DNA of 64,000 nucleotides from Gammaproteobacteria bacterium (GCA_021773635.1 JAJFJV010000025.1:1-64000), one strand, 5' to 3'. Counted from the stretch's first letter, positions 1 to 10,432 are shown. Notes: generated from the sequence alone by a model not told the origin. Made by a program: numbers and translations.

Positions 1-70
1 TACGGGTGGACTCGAACCACCGACCTCAGCATTATGAGTGCCGCGCTCTAACCAGCTGAGCTACGTAGCC
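1..70 (-). tRNA. tRNA-Met (CAT), elongator, 3' end cut by window edge
   Basis: Read on the minus strand the molecule starts GGCTACGTAGCTC at 70. It has a D arm (GCTCAGCTGGTTAGAGC), a 5-bp anticodon stem around the loop CTCATAA with anticodon CAT at 34-36, and a T arm containing GGTTCGAGTCC. The 5' acceptor strand and overall layout match gammaproteobacterial elongator tRNA-Met rather than initiator tRNA. The last few acceptor bases lie outside the window. It sits downstream of ychF on the same strand. Confidence 0.95.
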
Positions 71-124
71 TGAACCGCCTAAGATACCGGATTTCGGAGG
101 CTTGGCGCAAGTTCCGGATGCGCC

Positions 125-1216
125 CTAAACATTGAAGCGAAAGTGCATGACATCGCCTTCTTGGGTGATGTACTCCTTGCCCTCAAGGCGCCATTTACCC
201 GCCTCTTTTGCCCCCTGCTCTCCACCTCCGGCAATGAAGTCGTCGTAGCCGATGACTTCGGCGCGGATAAAGCCCTTTTCAAAGTCGGTGTGAATCCGTC
301 CGGCGGCCTGTGGGGCCGTGGCACCACAGTGGACGGTCCAGGCGCGGACTTCCTTGGGGCCGGCGGTAAAGAAGGTCTGCAGACTCAGTAGTCGGTAACC
401 TGCATAGACCAGGCGGTTCAAGCCCGGTTCTTCCTGGCCCAGATCATTGAGAAACTCGATTTTTTCATCGGCATCCAATTCGGCGATCTCGGCCTCTATA
501 TTGGCGCAAATAGGTACGACGATGGCACCTTCTTCCTGTGCCAGCGCTTCTACTGCCGCAAGATGAGGATTATTGCTAAATCCGTTCTCGCCCACATTGG
601 CAACGTAGAGAGTGGGTTTGGCAGTCAGGAAGGCGTATTCCCGTAGCAGCTCCACTTCGTCTTCATCGAGCCCCATGGCGCGCAGGGCAATACCCTGGTC
701 CAGGCTTTTGAGCAGCCTTTCAATTAACCTTTGCTTGAGAACGGCCTCTTTGTCGCCGGATTTGGCGATGCGCTGGATGCTGTTGGCGGCGCGTTCCGCG
801 GTGGCGAGATCGGCGAGCAGAAGTTCGGTGTTGATGACCTCGATATCGGCAATCGGATCGATGGTGCCGGCAACATGGACCACGTCGGTTTCTTCAAAGC
901 AGCGGACCACATGAGCGATGGCATCGGTCTCGCGGATATGTGCGAGAAACTGGTTGCCGAGCCCCTCACCCTTGGAGGCGCCAGCGACTAGGCCGGCGAT
1001 ATCCACGAATTCCATGGTGGTCGGGAGAATTCTGGCGGGCTGGACGATTTTTGCCAGTGCATCGAGGCGCGGATCCGGTATCGGCACCACCCCGACGTTG
1101 GGATCAATGGTGCAGAATGGATAGTTCTCGGCGGCGATGGTGGCGCCAGTGAGGGCATTGAAAATGGTGGACTTGCCGACGTTGGGAAGTCCTACGATCC
1201 CGCATGTGAAACCCAA
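125..1216 (-). CDS. ychF: Redox-responsive ATPase/GTPase YchF (Obg family)
   Basis: 363 residues, full family length. P-loop GLPNVGKST near residues 9-17, the [15 protein letters not shown] switch region near 72-90, and NVGEN in place of the GTPase NKxD motif, which is the family's hallmark of ATP preference. The C-terminal TGS domain starts around residue 280 ([13 protein letters not shown]). YchF binds ribosomes and 26S-type complexes and affects oxidative-stress responses and leaderless translation. The start is TTG at 1216, supported by a Shine-Dalgarno-like CGGAG about 8-9 bases upstream; no ATG or GTG fits the conserved MGFxCGIVG start. It lies 17 bp downstream of pth, the usual gammaproteobacterial pairing, so co-transcription is likely. 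Confidence 0.97.
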   Translation of the reverse strand: MGFTCGIVGLPNVGKSTIFNALTGATIAAENYPFCTIDPNVGVVPIPDPRLDALAKIVQPARILPTTMEFVDIAGLVAGASKGEGLGNQFLAHIRETDAIAHVVRCFEETDVVHVAGTIDPIADIEVINTELLLADLATAERAANSIQRIAKSGDKEAVLKQRLIERLLKSLDQGIALRAMGLDEDEVELLREYAFLTAKPTLYVANVGENGFSNNPHLAAVEALAQEEGAIVVPICANIEAEIAELDADEKIEFLNDLGQEEPGLNRLVYAGYRLLSLQTFFTAGPKEVRAWTVHCGATAPQAAGRIHTDFEKGFIRAEVIGYDDFIAGGGEQGAKEAGKWRLEGKEYITQEGDVMHFRFNV

Positions 1217-1233
1217 GGCTGTTTACTCCGTAT

Positions 1234-1812
1234 CTACCTGCTGTGCAGGATATTCATGGCCGCGGCGGACTCGCCGGCGAGGAAGCGGGGCGCGCAGCTT
1301 AAAGCCTCTGCCAGTGCTTCGTCGATGAGTGCCTGCTCGTCTGCCGGGGTGGCCCGCAGTACGTAGGAAACCACTTCGTCGCGATGACCCGGGTGGCCGA
1401 CACCGATGCGCAGGCGCTGAAAGTCCCGGCTGCCCAAGCGGTCGATGATGTCCCGCAGGCCGTTGTGGCCGCCATGCCCGCCGCCTTGTTTCAGGCGCAG
1501 GGCACCTGGCGGCAGGTCGATGTCATCGTGGACCACAAGGATCTGCTCCGGGGGATAGCGGTAAAAGTGCGCAACTGCGGCAACAGCTTGCCCACTGTTG
1601 TTCATGAAGCTGTCGGGTTTGAGCAGGCGCAGACGTTGATCTGCAAGCCGGAACTCACACAGGGCGCCATGCAGGCGACCCTGTGCCTTAAAGCTGGTGC
1701 CTTCTTGCTGAGCTAATGCATCAACGAACCAGTAGCCCGCGTTGTGGCGGGTATTGCGATAGCGGGAGCCAGGATTTCCCAGCCCCACGATCAGTGCCAG
1801 CGGTGTTCCCAA
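1234..1812 (-). CDS. pth: Peptidyl-tRNA hydrolase
   Basis: 192 residues. It cleaves the ester bond of peptidyl-tRNAs released by drop-off and recycles tRNA in the cytoplasm. Visible motifs: GLGNPGSRYRNTRHNAG with catalytic His23, the KPDSFMNNSG segment with the conserved Asn pair, and HDDIDLPPG with the Asp that polarises the histidine. The reading frame starts at a TTG (1812); there is no ATG or GTG between it and the rplY stop at 1834-1836. The start is therefore unusual but forced by position. It lies 21 bp after rplY and before ychF in one minus-strand cluster. Confidence 0.97.
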   Translation of the reverse strand: MGTPLALIVGLGNPGSRYRNTRHNAGYWFVDALAQQEGTSFKAQGRLHGALCEFRLADQRLRLLKPDSFMNNSGQAVAAVAHFYRYPPEQILVVHDDIDLPPGALRLKQGGGHGGHNGLRDIIDRLGSRDFQRLRIGVGHPGHRDEVVSYVLRATPADEQALIDEALAEALSCAPRFLAGESAAAMNILHSR

Positions 1813-1833
1813 GGTCGTAGTCTCAGCCGGGGA

Positions 1834-2508
1834 TTATTCCTCGCCCTCGCCCTCGTCCTCGGCTTCATCAGCATCCTCGGCAGATGCCTCTTCATCCTCG
1901 GCGACAACTTCCTCTTCCTCTTCGATTTCACGCGGCTCGGCGATGTTGACCACTGGTTGATCCTGGTCGTGAGCATCGCCATGGCTGAGTACCGTCAGCT
2001 CGATACCTTCAGGCAGGGAGATATCCGTCAGGTGGAGGGTGTCGTTAATCTCCATTGCCTCCATATCGACCTCGATGAACTCCGGCAGATCCTTGGGCAA
2101 ACAGATGATTTCTACGTCCACGATAAGGTGATTAATGACACCACCAGCCTTCTTGCCGGGGCAGTCTTCTTCATTGATAAAGTGCAGCGGCACACTCATG
2201 TGCAGTTTTTGCTTGGCACTGGCGCGCAGCAGATCAAGATGGGTCACCTGGGAAGTAACGGGGTGGCGCTGTACGGCTTTGAGTACCACCTGTTGCTTTT
2301 TGGAACCTACCTTCAGGCTCAGTAGATGAGAGTGGAAGGCCTCGTTTTGCAGATGCTTGTTAAGCTCATTCTGGTCAATGGTGAGTGGCTGCGGACCCTT
2401 GCCGGCACCATAGACCACCGCCGGGCATTTGCCGGTACGGCGCAGTCGCCGGATGGCCGCTTTCCCGTTGTCGGTCCGGGGCTCGGCATTAATTTCAAAT
2501 TCGTTCAT
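1834..2508 (-). CDS. rplY: 50S ribosomal protein L25, long (Ctc/TL5) form with acidic tail
   Basis: 224 residues from the ATG at 2508 (MNEFEINAEPRTDNGKAA); an in-frame upstream extension of ten codons lacks the conserved start and is left out. The N-terminal domain (about 1-95) is the 5S rRNA-binding L25 fold. The middle (about 96-185, VSVPLHF-like strands, LPKDLPEFIEVDM) is the CTC beta-barrel domain. The last ~35 residues are almost wholly Glu/Asp/Ala. The long form is common in gammaproteobacteria other than enterics. It is followed closely by pth and ychF. Confidence 0.96.
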   Translation of the reverse strand: MNEFEINAEPRTDNGKAAIRRLRRTGKCPAVVYGAGKGPQPLTIDQNELNKHLQNEAFHSHLLSLKVGSKKQQVVLKAVQRHPVTSQVTHLDLLRASAKQKLHMSVPLHFINEEDCPGKKAGGVINHLIVDVEIICLPKDLPEFIEVDMEAMEINDTLHLTDISLPEGIELTVLSHGDAHDQDQPVVNIAEPREIEEEEEVVAEDEEASAEDADEAEDEGEGEE

Positions 2509-2571
2509 CTTTCCATACTCCAGTGTGTGCCCGGCCACAGTGGATACCGGGAAGAAATAGTTATACAGACG

Positions 2572-3510
2572 TCAGTCCATAAAGAGACTGCCGATGGATT
2601 CCTCTGTGCTGATGCGGCGGATGCTCTCGGCCAGCAGCTCAGCAATGCTCAGTTGGCGTATACGGTCACTGGCAGCAGCCTCGGCCGTTAGCGGGATGGT
2701 GTCGGTGACCACCAGTTCGTCCAGCTCCGAACTTCCCAGGCGCTCCAACGCCGGCCCGGAAAGCACCGGGTGGGTACAATAGGCGGTGACGCGTGCTGCA
2801 CCCTCGGCCTTGAGGGCGCTTGCAGCCTGGCAAAGGGTGCCGGCGGTATCCACAATATCATCCACGATGACGCAACTGCGCCCTTCCACATCGCCGATGA
2901 TATTCATCACCTCCGAGTGGTTCGGTTCCGGTCGGCGTTTATCGATGATCGCCAGATCCGCATCATCCAGTTGTTTGGCGATAGCGCGTGCCCTGACCAC
3001 ACCGCCTACATCAGGAGATACAACCATCAGGTTGTCATCCCGGTGCCGCCAGATATCGCTTAGCAGGACGGGTGAGGCATAAATATTGTCTACCGGGATA
3101 TTAAAAAATCCCTGAATCTGATCGGCATGCAGATCCACCGTGAGGGCGCGATGGGCGCCGACACTGGAGATCAGATTGGCAACCACCTTGGCGGCGATAG
3201 AGACCCGGGCCGAACGCGGTCTGCGATCCTGGCGAGCATAGCCAAAATAGGGAAAGACGGCCGTGACCCGACCCGCTGATGCCCGACACATGGCATCCAG
3301 CATGACCAGCAATTCCATCAGGTTTTCATTGGCGGGCTGACAGGTGGACTGAATAACAAAAACATCCTTGCCACGTACCGAGTCATCCAGCTCGAACATC
3401 ACCTCGCCATCACTGAAGCGGCCAAGGCTGGCACGTCCCAGCGGCAGCTTGAGATAGCTGGCAATCTGTCCTGCCAGTACCTTGTTAGAGCCACCACTGA
3501 ACACCATCAT
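2572..3510 (-). CDS. prs: Ribose-phosphate pyrophosphokinase (PRPP synthase)
   Basis: 312 residues when started at the MM pair at 3510 (MMVFSGGSN), the usual family length; a longer in-frame start at 3585 would add 25 non-conserved residues. It makes phosphoribosyl pyrophosphate from ribose-5-phosphate and ATP for purine, pyrimidine, His, Trp and NAD synthesis. Visible: LGRFSDGEV, the flexible-loop region [12 protein letters not shown] (ATP binding), the divalent-metal/His site [12 protein letters not shown], and the PRPP loop [13 protein letters not shown]. No strong Shine-Dalgarno is visible before either start. It sits between tRNA-Gln and rplY, the conserved gammaproteobacterial order. 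Confidence 0.96.
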   Translation of the reverse strand: MMVFSGGSNKVLAGQIASYLKLPLGRASLGRFSDGEVMFELDDSVRGKDVFVIQSTCQPANENLMELLVMLDAMCRASAGRVTAVFPYFGYARQDRRPRSARVSIAAKVVANLISSVGAHRALTVDLHADQIQGFFNIPVDNIYASPVLLSDIWRHRDDNLMVVSPDVGGVVRARAIAKQLDDADLAIIDKRRPEPNHSEVMNIIGDVEGRSCVIVDDIVDTAGTLCQAASALKAEGAARVTAYCTHPVLSGPALERLGSSELDELVVTDTIPLTAEAAASDRIRQLSIAELLAESIRRISTEESIGSLFMD

Positions 3511-3610
3511 ATGGCTTTCGTGGGAGTCGTTCAGGGGGTAATCCCGAGCGGTACTCTTCTGGCGTTTGTGTCGATGCTTGATCATGATTGCCGCAGTTTG
3601 CGAGTTTATA

Positions 3611-3685
3611 TGGCTGGGGTGCCAGGATTCGAACCTGGGCGTGCGGGGATCAAAACCCCGTGCCTTACCGCTTGGCTACACCCCA
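3611..3685 (-). tRNA. tRNA-Gln (TTG)
   Basis: The minus-strand product begins TGGGGTGTAGCCAAGC at 3685, with acceptor stem TGGGGT pairing ACCCCA, anticodon loop TTTTGAT (anticodon TTG at 3651-3653), a T arm with GGTTCGAATCC, and genomically encoded CCA at 3611-3613. It lies between ispE and prs, the usual place of a Gln tRNA in gammaproteobacteria. Confidence 0.98.
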
Positions 3686-3711
3686 AAAAAAGCTCAGTAA
3701 TATCGGCCTCT

Positions 3712-4590
3712 CTATACGTTTTCACCAACAAGTGGTGAGTGATTAAGTCCCCGTGCCACAAAACCTGTCCACCGGGATGGCAGGTGTGCAAGCAACTCGC
3801 GGGCCCTTGTTTCATCCGGCACGGCCAGAAATACCGCTGATCCGGTGCCGGTCAGGCGTGGTGCCCCGTATGCGGACAGCCAGCGTAGCGCCTGATCTAC
3901 CCGGGGGTATGCGGCGCGAACGACGGCTTCACAATCATTGCCCGCGAGCCCAAAGAAAGATCTTTCTTCAGCCGCATAAGCAGGGTCCGCGACGCGAAGG
4001 AAACGGGGTATTTTCAGCGGCTTGGAATTTCGTGTCAATCCCGGGTGCGCAAATACCCGCTGAGTGGGTATGTGGCAATCGGGGTGAATGACCAGATACC
4101 AGGGTTCTGCGGGGGTCACCGCACTAAAGCGTTCCCCGACGCCCTCGGCCCAGGCAGCCCGGCCATGCACAAATATGGGTACATCGGCACCCAGGCTGAG
4201 CCCCATTCGGGCCAAGTCGGCCACGGCTACTTTGCTGCCCCATAGCTGATTCAGGGCCACCAGGGTGGTGGCCGCATCGGAGCTGCCGCCCCCGAGGCCC
4301 GCACCCATGGGAATGCGTTTCTCCAGTTCGATATCTGCACCATGCGTCACCCCGGCGTTCTGCTGCAGCAGGCGCGCGGCACGAACCACAAGATTATCTT
4401 CGGTTGCTACCTCGCTCATCCCGGGCTGTAGGCGGATGGCGCTATCGCTGCGCAAACGGAAGTGGAGGGTGTCGCCAAAATCCAGGAACTGGAATAGGGT
4501 CTGGAGTTCGTGATAGCCGTTGCTACGCCGACCAGTGATGCGCAGGAACAGATTCAGTTTGGCGGGTGCCGGATGGCTGATACGCGCCAT
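3712..4590 (-). CDS. ispE: 4-diphosphocytidyl-2-C-methyl-D-erythritol kinase
   Basis: 292 residues, GHMP kinase family. It phosphorylates CDP-methylerythritol in the non-mevalonate isoprenoid pathway. Visible: PAPAKLNLFLRITGRRSNGYHELQ, with the substrate-binding Lys and His at the N-terminus (residues ~8-28); the glycine-rich ATP loop PMGAGLGGGSSDAA (about 92-105); LGADVPIF with the catalytic Asp (about 133-139); and the C-terminal GHMP motif LTGTGSAVF. It follows lolB with a one-base gap and is likely translated from the same message. Confidence 0.97.
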   Translation of the reverse strand: MARISHPAPAKLNLFLRITGRRSNGYHELQTLFQFLDFGDTLHFRLRSDSAIRLQPGMSEVATEDNLVVRAARLLQQNAGVTHGADIELEKRIPMGAGLGGGSSDAATTLVALNQLWGSKVAVADLARMGLSLGADVPIFVHGRAAWAEGVGERFSAVTPAEPWYLVIHPDCHIPTQRVFAHPGLTRNSKPLKIPRFLRVADPAYAAEERSFFGLAGNDCEAVVRAAYPRVDQALRWLSAYGAPRLTGTGSAVFLAVPDETRARELLAHLPSRWTGFVARGLNHSPLVGENV

Positions 4591-4591
4591 T

Positions 4592-5227
4592 TCAGGGTTC
4601 CAATTCCCACTGGCGAATAACTATGCGAGCGGAAAGGGGGCCATTGTGCAGGAAAAGCTTGCGCGGCAAGTAGAGCCGCCCGGACACCTGAGTGTAACCC
4701 CGATAATCGATATGCCAGCCGTGCTGGATGAGACTACTCGGTTGCCCCGCGGCATTGAGTTTCAGCTCGCTCACGTCGCCATCGGGCGCTGTGCTGCCCA
4801 ATAGCCAGTAGCGCAGGCCCGAGAGGGGCAGACGCCAGCCGGTCTGCTGGTGTAGCAGGGCCTCGGCATTTTTTGCCTGCACCGGGGGTTGCCCGGTATT
4901 TCTCAATATTACCCGGGCAGGGCTACCCAGCAGTTCCAGCGATCCCTGACCCATGGGTGCGCTCAGACGGATGCGGTAATTCCCGTCCTGCTGTTGCCAT
5001 ACCAGATGAGCATTCCAGGCTTCATCTTCGGTGACCAGGGACAGGCGACCGGTGGCGGTCCAGTGCGACTGTGCCGGTATTTCCGGGCGGTGTATTTCCC
5101 TGACGTTGGTATTCGTCGGTTCCTGTTGCGGTAGCGCCGCACAGCCGGACAACAGGCCGCTGATGAGCAGGCCGTACAGGAGGCCAAAGCGCAGGTTGCC
5201 CGGCCTACCCCGGGGGCAGGGGCTCAT
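4592..5227 (-). CDS. lolB: Outer-membrane lipoprotein receptor LolB
   Basis: 211 residues. Signal peptide with lipobox LLSG|C near residues 26-29, so the mature protein is lipid-anchored. LolB receives lipoproteins from LolA and inserts them in the outer membrane. The body has the expected WTATGRLSLVTEDEAWNAHLVW-type strands and a short GSLELLG segment of the unclosed beta-barrel. Length is normal. The ATG at 5227 overlaps the stop of the upstream TPR gene by four bases (ATGA), indicating coupling, and ispE follows directly. Confidence 0.94.
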   Translation of the reverse strand: MSPCPRGRPGNLRFGLLYGLLISGLLSGCAALPQQEPTNTNVREIHRPEIPAQSHWTATGRLSLVTEDEAWNAHLVWQQQDGNYRIRLSAPMGQGSLELLGSPARVILRNTGQPPVQAKNAEALLHQQTGWRLPLSGLRYWLLGSTAPDGDVSELKLNAAGQPSSLIQHGWHIDYRGYTQVSGRLYLPRKLFLHNGPLSARIVIRQWELEP

Positions 5228-6918
5228 TGGGTAAAACGCTTGATCAGATCAATCAGACGCTGGTCTGCTGGTGCCTTGTCGAGCGCACTTTTCCATACCG
5301 CCTTGGCATCGTCCTTATTCCCCATGGCCCAGAGTACTTCACCCAGATGTGCGGCAATTTCCGGGTCGTTTTTTACCGCAAAGGCGCGCCGCAGATATTG
5401 CACAGCCTCGGGGTAGCGCCCAAGGCGATAGAGTAACCAGCCCATACTGTCGATGACGTAGTGATCATCCGGTTTGAGGGCCAGAGCCTGCTGTATCAGT
5501 TCCATGGCCTCCTGGTAACGCTGGGTTTGATCCGCAAGCGAGAATCCCAGGGCATTAAGGGCATCCGCGTTGTCAGGATTGCGGGAAAGAATATCGCGCA
5601 GGTCGCGCTCCACGATATCGATGCGATCGAGGCGTACCGCGAGCATGGCTCGGGCATAGAGCAGTTCATCATTGCCCGGACGTTCAAGCAGGGCGGCGTC
5701 ATAGACCGTGAGTGCGGTTTCCAGTTGTCCTGCCCGGGTCAGGATTTCCGCTTCAACACGCTGGATGCGTACGGCCTGAGGCGGGGTTTTGCGTTCCAGT
5801 CCGTGGAGATGTTGGCGCGCCTCGTCGATTTTTCCCCGGTTGGCCAGCAGGACCCCGATACGTATCTGGGCATTGAGAAAATGCTCACCCCCGCTGACCT
5901 TGCGATAGGTCTTGATCGCAGCTTCTACGTGCTTGCCGGATTCCTCAATTTGTCCGAGGTAATAGTGGGCAATATGCAGCCGCTGGCCCATCTCGATCAG
6001 CCGCCCAAAGGGGACGCGTGCTGCTTCAAGGCGACCGGTTTGGAGCAGTAGCAGGCCGAGGGCAAAGTGTGCATCGGCATTATCCGGCATCTCCTTCACC
6101 AACCACTCAAACTCTTTGCGGGCCGCCTCGTAGCGCTTGGCGTCCACCAGCATGCGTGCATAGGTGAAGCGGGTCGTTTTGCTCGGGTTTTTCTTCAGGG
6201 CATCGGAGAGCAGCACCAGTGCGGTACCGGTATCGCCCTCGCTTTGCAGGATGCGGGCGAGGAACAAGGGGGCCTGGGGATGCCCGGGCTCCAGCTCCAG
6301 CACCCGCTGTAACAGTGTTTTTGCCTGAGCAAGGTTGCCTACCTGTACCGCCAGCTGGGCGAGAATATAGATGGCGCGTACGTCATCAGGACGCTTCTTG
6401 ACCAGCTCTTCCATAATCTTGAAGGCACGCTTTTTGTCCTTCTGTCGACTGAGGATGGTGGTTACCAGCTTGAAGCCGTTTCGCGGGCTGTCGTTGGCTT
6501 CGTCGATGAGGGCGCTGAGTGCGTGGGCGGCTTCGGTGGTTCGGTTGGCGCGAATCAGGAGTGCCGCGTGGACCTGCCTGGCCGCCAGGTTGTGTGGCGC
6601 GAGCCGGATCCACAGAATTGCTGCCGCCAGACTGCTTTGCTGATCACGGGCAAAGACCGCGATTCGGGCTGCGCGTTCGGCTACCGAAGGATCCTGACTT
6701 TCCTTTGCCGCTTCCAGATAAAGGCTGACTGCCAGATCAAGACGATTCCGCTTGCGTGCGATCTCCGCGGTTAGCAATTTGTAGAGCACGGCGGTGGAAA
6801 AATTCCGGGTGGCAGCTGTCTCATCCCCGGCTGGCGCAGTATCTGTGCCGGGACGTGTTTCCATACCACTGCAGCCGCCGAGCAGCAGCAGAATAAGGGC
6901 AAAGCCAGCTACCCGCAT
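5224..6918 (-). CDS. TPR-repeat lipoprotein, divergent from hemA
   Basis: 564 residues from the ATG at 6918 (MRVAGFALILLLLGGCSG), which gives a compact lipoprotein signal with lipobox LLGG|C; an in-frame ATG at 6966 is possible but gives an atypically long n-region. After the lipobox the protein is built of many degenerate tetratricopeptide repeats (for example ALELEPGHPQAPLFLARILQ and AADALNALGFSLADQTQRY-like units through to the C-terminus). Homologues sit in this exact place, divergent from hemA and upstream of lolB, in many gammaproteobacteria. The precise role is unknown; an envelope scaffolding function is only an inference. Confidence 0.85.
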   Translation of the reverse strand: MRVAGFALILLLLGGCSGMETRPGTDTAPAGDETAATRNFSTAVLYKLLTAEIARKRNRLDLAVSLYLEAAKESQDPSVAERAARIAVFARDQQSSLAAAILWIRLAPHNLAARQVHAALLIRANRTTEAAHALSALIDEANDSPRNGFKLVTTILSRQKDKKRAFKIMEELVKKRPDDVRAIYILAQLAVQVGNLAQAKTLLQRVLELEPGHPQAPLFLARILQSEGDTGTALVLLSDALKKNPSKTTRFTYARMLVDAKRYEAARKEFEWLVKEMPDNADAHFALGLLLLQTGRLEAARVPFGRLIEMGQRLHIAHYYLGQIEESGKHVEAAIKTYRKVSGGEHFLNAQIRIGVLLANRGKIDEARQHLHGLERKTPPQAVRIQRVEAEILTRAGQLETALTVYDAALLERPGNDELLYARAMLAVRLDRIDIVERDLRDILSRNPDNADALNALGFSLADQTQRYQEAMELIQQALALKPDDHYVIDSMGWLLYRLGRYPEAVQYLRRAFAVKNDPEIAAHLGEVLWAMGNKDDAKAVWKSALDKAPADQRLIDLIKRFTQ

Positions 6919-6985
6919 ACGGAAAACTACGGGCGGAAGGCGATCTGTTAACAAAAAGTGAAGCATATTCTCAATAAAATCTTGC

Positions 6986-7014
6986 GCAGTTTTAATATAC
7001 TGCGGTGCTATAAC
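6986..7014 (+). promoter_or_regulatory. Candidate hemA promoter (extended -10)
   Basis: TGCTATAAC at 7006-7014 is an extended -10 (TGnTATAAC). The -35 region at the right distance is poor, as is usual for extended -10 promoters. It lies about 155 bp upstream of hemA in the AT-rich divergent region shared with the TPR gene. Assignment is by eye. Confidence 0.35.
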
Positions 7015-7168
7015 ATTAGCCTTGGACCTTGCGCAAGGAGCCGAGTTGCGCAGCAAATGGCATTATGGCGTCCGTATGCGGACACCCCGATATTTTACTC
7101 CTGAGAAAACTGCAAGGGGATTTCCCGCTACCGGGACTCACAGCCCTCCCGGACCACGCTAAGTTTAT

Positions 7169-8425
7169 ATGTCGCTTTTCGCCTTTGGAATCAATCACCA
7201 CACCGCACCTCTCGAGATGCGCGAAAGGGTGAGTTTTGCGCCCGAGAATACCGCCGATGCACTGCGGCAGTTGGTGGCGCGTGAGGGGATCGGAGAGGCG
7301 GTAGTTGTTTCAACCTGCAACCGGACCGATCTCGTCTGCAGTCTTGCAGACGGCGATGGTGAATCAGCTCTGGAGTGGTTTCGCGACTACCACGGACTCA
7401 GCTCCAGCGAGTTGGCGCCGTATTTGTACCGTCACAGCGCGCGGCAAGCTGTAGAACACCTTATTCGTGTGGCCAGCGGCCTTGATTCCATGATTCTCGG
7501 CGAACCCCAAATCCTTGGACAGGTGAAAGAGGCTTACCGGCTTGCCCACGCGGCCGGCACGGTCGGCCGCGAGCTGGGTAAGTTGTTTCAGCACAGCTTC
7601 TCCATCGCCAAGCAGATTCGCACGGACACCGCCATCGGCAATAGCCCGGTGTCTGTGGCCTTTGCAGCCGTGACCCTGGCACGGCAGATTTTCGGGGATC
7701 TGGATGCCCATAGTGCGCTATTGATTGGAGCCGGGGATACCGTTGAACTGGCGGCGCGACATTTGCGCAAAGTGGGGCTGGGGCGTTTGATTATCGCCAA
7801 CCGCACGTTGGAACACGCGCATGAGTTGGCGACGGAATTCGATGGCTATGCTATTGGGCTGGAGGAGATTCCGGGACATTTGGCCGAGGCGGACATCGTT
7901 ATCGCGTCGACCCACAGCCAGGAACCCCTGTTGCATTATGAGGATGCGCAGAATGCGGTACAGGCGCGCAAGCACCGGCCGGTTTTTATGGTGGATATTG
8001 CGGTCCCGCGCAACATCGACCCCCGCATAGATAGCCTGGAGGATGTGTACCTCTACACCGTCGACGACCTCAAGGAAGTTATCGACGAGAATCTGCGTTC
8101 GCGCCAGCAGGCGGCGCGCCAGGCCGAGGATATTATTGAGGTTCAGACCGGGCATCTCATGGGGTTGCTGGAGAGTCTGGACTCGGGTGAGAGCATTCGC
8201 ACCTATCGCGAGGCCGCCGTGCAGGCGCGGGATGAGGTGCTGGCGCGGGCACAGCGCCGGCTGGTGCGGGGCGAGCCAGCGGAAGCGGTGCTCGATTATC
8301 TCGCCGAGACGTTGACCAATCGCCTGATTCATACTCCGACCACATGGTTGCGTGAAGGTGTGACGGCAGAGTCCCGGACGTTGAATTCGGACCCATCGGA
8401 CAAGAATGGAGAAGAACAGGAATGA
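7169..8425 (+). CDS. hemA: Glutamyl-tRNA reductase
   Basis: 418 residues. It reduces Glu-tRNA(Glu) to glutamate-1-semialdehyde with NADPH, the first committed step of C5 tetrapyrrole synthesis. Visible: [14 protein letters not shown] at the start, the catalytic nucleophile Cys50 in [10 protein letters not shown], the substrate-binding block [18 protein letters not shown] (about residues 105-122), the NADPH Rossmann motif LLIGAGDT (about 187-194), and a C-terminal helical dimerisation domain. Its last four bases overlap prfA (ATGA), the common hemA-prfA-prmC arrangement that couples haem synthesis and release-factor expression. Confidence 0.98.
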   Translation: MSLFAFGINHHTAPLEMRERVSFAPENTADALRQLVAREGIGEAVVVSTCNRTDLVCSLADGDGESALEWFRDYHGLSSSELAPYLYRHSARQAVEHLIRVASGLDSMILGEPQILGQVKEAYRLAHAAGTVGRELGKLFQHSFSIAKQIRTDTAIGNSPVSVAFAAVTLARQIFGDLDAHSALLIGAGDTVELAARHLRKVGLGRLIIANRTLEHAHELATEFDGYAIGLEEIPGHLAEADIVIASTHSQEPLLHYEDAQNAVQARKHRPVFMVDIAVPRNIDPRIDSLEDVYLYTVDDLKEVIDENLRSRQQAARQAEDIIEVQTGHLMGLLESLDSGESIRTYREAAVQARDEVLARAQRRLVRGEPAEAVLDYLAETLTNRLIHTPTTWLREGVTAESRTLNSDPSDKNGEEQE

Positions 8426-9507
8426 AGGCATCGGTACTCACCAAGCTGGCCAATCTGGACGAGCGTCTGGAGGAGCTGAGTGCCTTGCTGGGTAGCCCCG
8501 AGGTGCTCGGTGATCAGAATTACTTTCGCGAGCTGTCGAAGGAATACGCCGAGATCACCCCGGTGGTAGCCGCCTACCGCGAGTATCGGGGTGTGCTGGA
8601 AACCATCGAGTCATCCACGGAACTGGCCGGGGACAGCGATGCGGAAATCGCCGAACTGGCCCGGATGGATCTGGATGAGGCCAAAGAGCGGCGGGAGTCT
8701 CTGGAACTTCGTCTACAGCAACTTCTGATCCCCAAAGACCCTGCCGATGAAGGCAACGTCTTTCTGGAGGTGCGGGCCGGTACCGGTGGTGACGAGGCCG
8801 CTTTATTTGCCGGTGATCTTGCTCGTATGTACATGCGTTATGCGGAATCGCGGCGCTGGAAGGTGGAGGTGATGAGCCAGAGTGAGGGCGAGCATGGTGG
8901 TTACAAGGAAATCATCATGCGGGTGGCGGGCAAGGGTGCCTACTCACGGCTAAAATTTGAGTCCGGTGGTCACCGTGTCCAGCGGGTGCCGGAAACCGAG
9001 TCCCAGGGACGGATTCATACCTCCGCCTGTACGGTGGCGGTGATGCCGGAGCTGGAAGAAATCGCCGATGTGGATATCAATCCGGCGGATTTACGCGTTG
9101 ATACCTTCCGTGCCTCCGGGGCCGGCGGGCAGCACGTCAACAAGACCGATTCCGCCATCCGTATCACCCATTTGCCCACCAACACCGTGGTGGAATGCCA
9201 GGACGAACGCTCCCAACACAAGAACCGTGCCCGCGCCATGTCACTGTTGCGAGCGCGTATCCTGTCCGCGCAGCAGGAGCAGCAAGCATCGGAACGTGCC
9301 GATACCCGTCGCGAATTGGTGGGTAGTGGCGACCGCTCCGGGCGTATCCGCACCTACAACTTTCCCCAGGGGCGGGTGACCGAACACCGCATCAACCTCA
9401 CTCTTTACAAACTAGATGCGGTTCTCACCGGCGAGCTGGACCACATCATCGACCCCATGGTTAGCGAGTATCAGGCGGACCAGCTGGCTGCCTTGGGGGA
9501 GGCCTGA
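8422..9507 (+). CDS. prfA: Peptide chain release factor 1
   Basis: 361 residues, class I release factor for UAA/UAG. Visible: the GGQ motif in [15 protein letters not shown] (about residues 233-247), whose Gln is the PrmC methylation target, and the domain 2 core [20 protein letters not shown] (about 182-201) that precedes it. The PxT-type anticodon-like tripeptide belongs to this region but I did not single it out with certainty. ATG overlaps the hemA stop. prmC, which methylates this protein, follows after 64 bp. Confidence 0.98.
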   Translation: MKASVLTKLANLDERLEELSALLGSPEVLGDQNYFRELSKEYAEITPVVAAYREYRGVLETIESSTELAGDSDAEIAELARMDLDEAKERRESLELRLQQLLIPKDPADEGNVFLEVRAGTGGDEAALFAGDLARMYMRYAESRRWKVEVMSQSEGEHGGYKEIIMRVAGKGAYSRLKFESGGHRVQRVPETESQGRIHTSACTVAVMPELEEIADVDINPADLRVDTFRASGAGGQHVNKTDSAIRITHLPTNTVVECQDERSQHKNRARAMSLLRARILSAQQEQQASERADTRRELVGSGDRSGRIRTYNFPQGRVTEHRINLTLYKLDAVLTGELDHIIDPMVSEYQADQLAALGEA

Positions 9508-9571
9508 ATTTTTCTGTGGTCATTTGGCCCGTTATTGGCTGCCCCGTATTTAATATCGGGGGTCGGGCGGA

Positions 9572-10432
9572 ATGACAGAGAAGCTAAAAACGGGGGCCAG
9601 GCTGAGCCAGCAGTTACGAGCCGCCGTCATCTGTCTTCAGGCGGCCTCACCCAGTCCCCGGGTAGACGCCGAACTTCTATTGGCCCATGTACTTGCCAGG
9701 CCGCGGAGCTATCTCTACGCCTGGCCTGAGCGGGCACTCACCAAAATGGAACTGGGGGCCTATGCTGACTGCATCGACCGCCGTGTCCGTGGTGAGCCGG
9801 TGGCCCATCTCACCGGTCGGCGGGAATTCTGGTCGCTGGATCTGGAGGTGACGGCGGATACCTTGGTGCCGCGCCCGGAGACTGAGGGGCTGGTGGAATT
9901 CGCTTTGGAGCGAATCCCGACCGGAGCACACTGGCAGCTTGCGGATCTCGGTACGGGTACCGGTACGGTGGCGTTGGCGGTGGCGAAGGAGCGCCCGACC
10001 TGCCGGATGCTGGCAGCTGATATTTCTACAGGAGCACTTGCCGTTGCCCGCCGCAACGCCCGCCGCCTCCAGATCCCCAATATAGATTTTGTCCGCAGCA
10101 ACTGGCTGGCCGGATTCCGTGATTCGAGCTTCGATATGGTGCTCTGTAACCCGCCCTACGTGGCGGATATCGACCCCTGTCTCGTGGACGGGGACCTGCG
10201 GTTTGAGCCCAGCGGGGCACTGGCCTCCGGTCCCGAAGGCCTGGATGATCTGCGCCGTGTGATTACCGGGGCTAGCACCGTATTGCGCTCCGGCGGCTGG
10301 CTGGTGCTGGAGCACGGCACTGATCAGGGCAAGACGGTACGGACATTGCTGGAGACCAATGGCTATACGGAAGCGACTACCCGCCGGGATCTGGCCGGGC
10401 ATGAGCGTATCAGCGCGGCACGCCAGGGCTGA
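9572..10432 (+). CDS. prmC: Release factor glutamine methyltransferase
   Basis: 286 residues. SAM-dependent N5-methyltransferase of the GGQ glutamine of RF1 and RF2. The N-terminal helical substrate domain (about 1-85) is followed by a Rossmann methyltransferase fold with [14 protein letters not shown] (motif I, about 125-138) and the catalytic NPPY motif in [10 protein letters not shown] (about 188-197). GGGCGGA just before the ATG gives a workable ribosome binding site. Operon position after prfA supports the call. Confidence 0.97.
   Translation: MTEKLKTGARLSQQLRAAVICLQAASPSPRVDAELLLAHVLARPRSYLYAWPERALTKMELGAYADCIDRRVRGEPVAHLTGRREFWSLDLEVTADTLVPRPETEGLVEFALERIPTGAHWQLADLGTGTGTVALAVAKERPTCRMLAADISTGALAVARRNARRLQIPNIDFVRSNWLAGFRDSSFDMVLCNPPYVADIDPCLVDGDLRFEPSGALASGPEGLDDLRRVITGASTVLRSGGWLVLEHGTDQGKTVRTLLETNGYTEATTRRDLAGHERISAARQG

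Noticed and set aside
9542-9561. CCCCG/CGGGG hairpin between prfA and prmC as a terminator or riboswitch
   Set aside because: The stem is only five pairs with a 10-base loop and no T run, and prmC is expected to be in the operon.
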